Assembly (NCBI GenBank): GCA_900770295.1
Contig: CAAGJQ010000004.1
Span: forward strand, 1-16,448
Direction: 5' to 3'
DNA length: 16,448 nucleotides
Source of the DNA: an uncultured Oscillibacter sp.
GTDB taxonomy: Bacteria; Bacillota; Clostridia; Oscillospirales; Oscillospiraceae
A program made the translations under genes and the position numbers. Below, one piece after another: positions 14,851 through 16,448 of this stretch. The notes beneath the pieces were generated by a model. That model saw only the letters and a program-made list of their open reading frames with translations. It had not been told where the DNA came from and made no database searches. Every line of letters starts with the position of its first letter. Within the stretch, counting starts at the first letter, position 1.

Positions 14851-15150
14851 GTGGCGCCATTGTTGGTACTGATTACTTATGATGTCAATACAGAAGACGC
14901 AGCAGGCCGGAGAAGGCTGCGTCAAATTGCAAAGCAGTGTGTGAATTACGGCCAGCGTGTCCAATGCTCAGTTTTTGAGTGTCTGCTGGATACAGCTCAA
15001 TGCCGGGTCCTGCAAGCGAAGCTATGCAACATTATGGACCCGGAGAAAGACAGTCTGCGTTTTTATTACTTGGGGAATCGCTACGAAAATAAAATTGAGC
15101 ATTTTGGAGCTAAGACCACCTACATGCCCGAGGAGCCCATGATTATTTAA
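14851..15150 (+). CDS. cas2: Cas2, structural partner of Cas1 in spacer acquisition
   Basis: 99 aa from the first possible start; the family norm is about 95. The N-terminal strand LLVLITYDVNTED, with the conserved Asp of YDV, is followed by AAGRRRLRQIAK, then GQRVQCSVFECLLD, and DSLRFYYLGNRYENKIEHFGAK. All match Cas2 of type I-C. The start is uncertain. GTG at 14851 lies one base after the cas1 stop but overlaps the best ribosome site, GAGGTG (14848-14853). TTG at 14860 or 14863 would be 6 or 9 bases after that site and give 96 or 95 aa. I list the GTG by convention. Last protein gene of the operon; the leader follows. Confidence 0.95.
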   Translation: MAPLLVLITYDVNTEDAAGRRRLRQIAKQCVNYGQRVQCSVFECLLDTAQCRVLQAKLCNIMDPEKDSLRFYYLGNRYENKIEHFGAKTTYMPEEPMII

Positions 15151-15310
15151 GTGCGAAATGGAAGCGGACATCCAAAATTGGGGAGGTTCGCACCAGCAAA
15201 ACCAGTAAATCTCATTGAGTAAAGAAGAACCTACATATTTTTTCGCAGCAAATCTATTGAAAAGCAGTAAACATTACAAAAATACACATCTTTTTTTGTT
15301 CATTTTTGCT
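15151..15310 (+). promoter_or_regulatory. CRISPR leader
   Basis: The 160 bases between cas2 and the first repeat are AT-rich compared with the flanks and hold no gene. An inverted repeat, GTGCGAA (15151-15157) and TTCGCAC (15187-15193), starts directly after the cas2 stop; to my knowledge a similar GTGCGAA...GGAGGTTCGCACC layout is common at this place in type I-C loci. The rest is A/T-rich with a T-run at 15291-15297. I could not find a promoter with both hexamers; TTGAAA (15257-15262) is a weak -35 candidate. The leader should hold the pre-crRNA promoter and the integration signals. Confidence 0.8.
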
Positions 15311-16448
15311 GTCGCTCCCCGCAAGGGGAGCGTGGATTGAAATTATCAGTGCTGGAGATGATGTTACGGGTAGGGTCAGTCGCTCCCCGCAAGGGGAGCG
15401 TGGATTGAAATAATGGCCATGATACCGCCGCCAGCAGGCTGCTCCAGTCGCTCCCCGCAAGGGGAGCGTGGATTGAAATGTTGGCGGCGCTAAAACCGAC
15501 GCAGGAAAAGACCGGTCGCTCCCCGCAAGGGGAGCGTGGATTGAAATCCGCTTGCTCATCCTGTCCTCCTCATGTCGATCGTCGCTCCCCGCAAGGGGAG
15601 CGTGGATTGAAATTTGCAATGGGCTGGACGATCTGATGCTATCTCTGCAGTCGCTCCCCGCAAGGGGAGCGTGGATTGAAATCTGCTGACAAAGGCGTAA
15701 TGATGGGAGTCCGTCAAGTCGCTCCCCGCAAGGGGAGCGTGGATTGAAATATGTTACTGCACCCCCGTAGAACCCCATCCACCACGTCGCTCCCCGCAAG
15801 GGGAGCGTGGATTGAAATAGGACGGCAATACCATCAAGATCGATGACATCCGGTCGCTCCCCGCAAGGGGAGCGTGGATTGAAATCCAAAACGGCGGACG
15901 ATGGAACCGAGGTTGATGGTGTCGCTCCCCGCAAGGGGAGCGTGGATTGAAATTCCTGGTGGCCCTGCTCCTTGAGCAAGTAGCCCGCGTCGCTCCCCGC
16001 AAGGGGAGCGTGGATTGAAATGGGCACACATTTGAATCAGAAAGGAGCAAAATTGTCGCTCCCCGCAAGGGGAGCGTGGATTGAAATACCTGCAGCGCCG
16101 CGCCCACGATGCCGTCCAGATCGTCGCTCCCCGCAAGGGGAGCGTGGATTGAAATCCGATGAAGGGCGGCGGCACCCAGGGGTCTACCTGTCGCTCCCCG
16201 CAAGGGGAGCGTGGATTGAAATCGTCTCGTCGATGATGCCGTCCTCCGCGATCCGCGTCGCTCCCCGCAAGGGGAGCGTGGATTGAAATGCCCGGCCTAT
16301 GACATCGAGGAAAAGGAGGACGAGTCGCTCCCCGCAAGGGGAGCGTGGATTGAAATTCACTCAGGGAGACGGGGATGCTGCTGCGACGCAGGTCGCTCCC
16401 CGCAAGGGGAGCGTGGATTGAAATTTTGAAGGTCTGATTTTTGCCCCA
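15311..16448 (+). CRISPR. Type I-C CRISPR array, 17 repeats and 16 complete spacers, cut by the window end
   Basis: Seventeen repeats of 33 bases, all identical by eye, start at 15311, 15379, 15447, 15515, 15581, 15650, 15718, 15786, 15853, 15921, 15989, 16055, 16123, 16190, 16257, 16324 and 16392. Each reads GT, then an 8-bp stem CGCTCCCC / GGGGAGCG around a GCAA loop, then the tail TGGATTGAAAT. Spacers are 33-36 bases (nine of 35, four of 34, two of 33, one of 36), all different. A 17th spacer is cut at 24 bases. The 11-base tail equals the 5' handle expected when Cas5c cuts at the foot of the hairpin. The last repeat seen has no decay, so the array continues. The leader is on the left, so the newest spacers are near 15344. 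Confidence 0.99.

Noticed and set aside
15254..16337. Minus-strand open frames over the array with repeated ISIHAPLAGSD / NPRSPCGER / FQSTLPLRGAT peptides
   Set aside because: These are translations of the CRISPR repeats in three frames, a known source of false proteins. The plus-strand frame at 16020-16286 is the same kind of artefact.
15344..16448. Self-targeting spacers against genes in this window
   Set aside because: No spacer obviously matches the window by eye. A full comparison needs an alignment and the rest of the genome.

Overview
The window looks like chromosomal DNA of a GC-rich member of the Clostridia, most likely the Oscillospiraceae (Flavonifractor/Pseudoflavonifractor-like). 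This is an inference. It rests on strong AGGAGG-type ribosome binding sites, a clostridial-style PBP1A, a fragment of a spore-coat manganese catalase (CotJC-like), and a GC-rich left half. No species can be named from the sequence alone.

Left block (about 1-6800, + strand). A class A penicillin-binding protein is followed by a tight run of six genes: a YfcE-type metallophosphoesterase, YaaA (peroxide stress), a Bcp-type peroxiredoxin, a DUF6933-like protein, an alpha/beta hydrolase fused to a Nudix (MutT-like) domain, and an AlkD-like DNA alkylation repair protein. Gaps run from a 4-base overlap to 25 bases. An 11-bp stem terminator closes the run. The theme appears to be oxidative and nucleotide/DNA damage handling.

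Scar region (about 6800-7650). There are no intact genes here. The minus strand carries the last ~68 codons of a CotJC-like Mn catalase and a ~90-codon piece of a large serine recombinase with an in-frame amber codon. Between them lies an unassigned coding-like stretch, and a perfect 13-bp-stem bidirectional terminator lies at the recombinase end. I read this as the remains of a mobile element that broke the catalase gene.

Right block (about 7600-16448, + strand). This is a complete type I-C CRISPR-Cas locus: cas3, cas5c, cas8c, cas7c, cas4, cas1, cas2, a 160-base leader, and an array of 17 identical 33-nt repeats that runs off the window end. There is no cas6; in this subtype Cas5c cuts the pre-crRNA. 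The small subunit Cas11c is hidden inside the 3' end of cas8c, where a near-perfect Shine-Dalgarno sits 7 bases before an in-frame GTG. Cas5c, Cas8c, Cas7 and Cas11c would form Cascade, Cas3 degrades the target, and Cas4-Cas1-Cas2 acquire spacers. A 17-base palindrome overlapping the presumed -10 box upstream of cas3 is a candidate operator.

I did not find an undescribed defence system. The most useful non-obvious items are the internal cas11c start, the cas3 promoter palindrome, the hydrolase-Nudix fusion in a damage-response operon, and the mobile-element scar.
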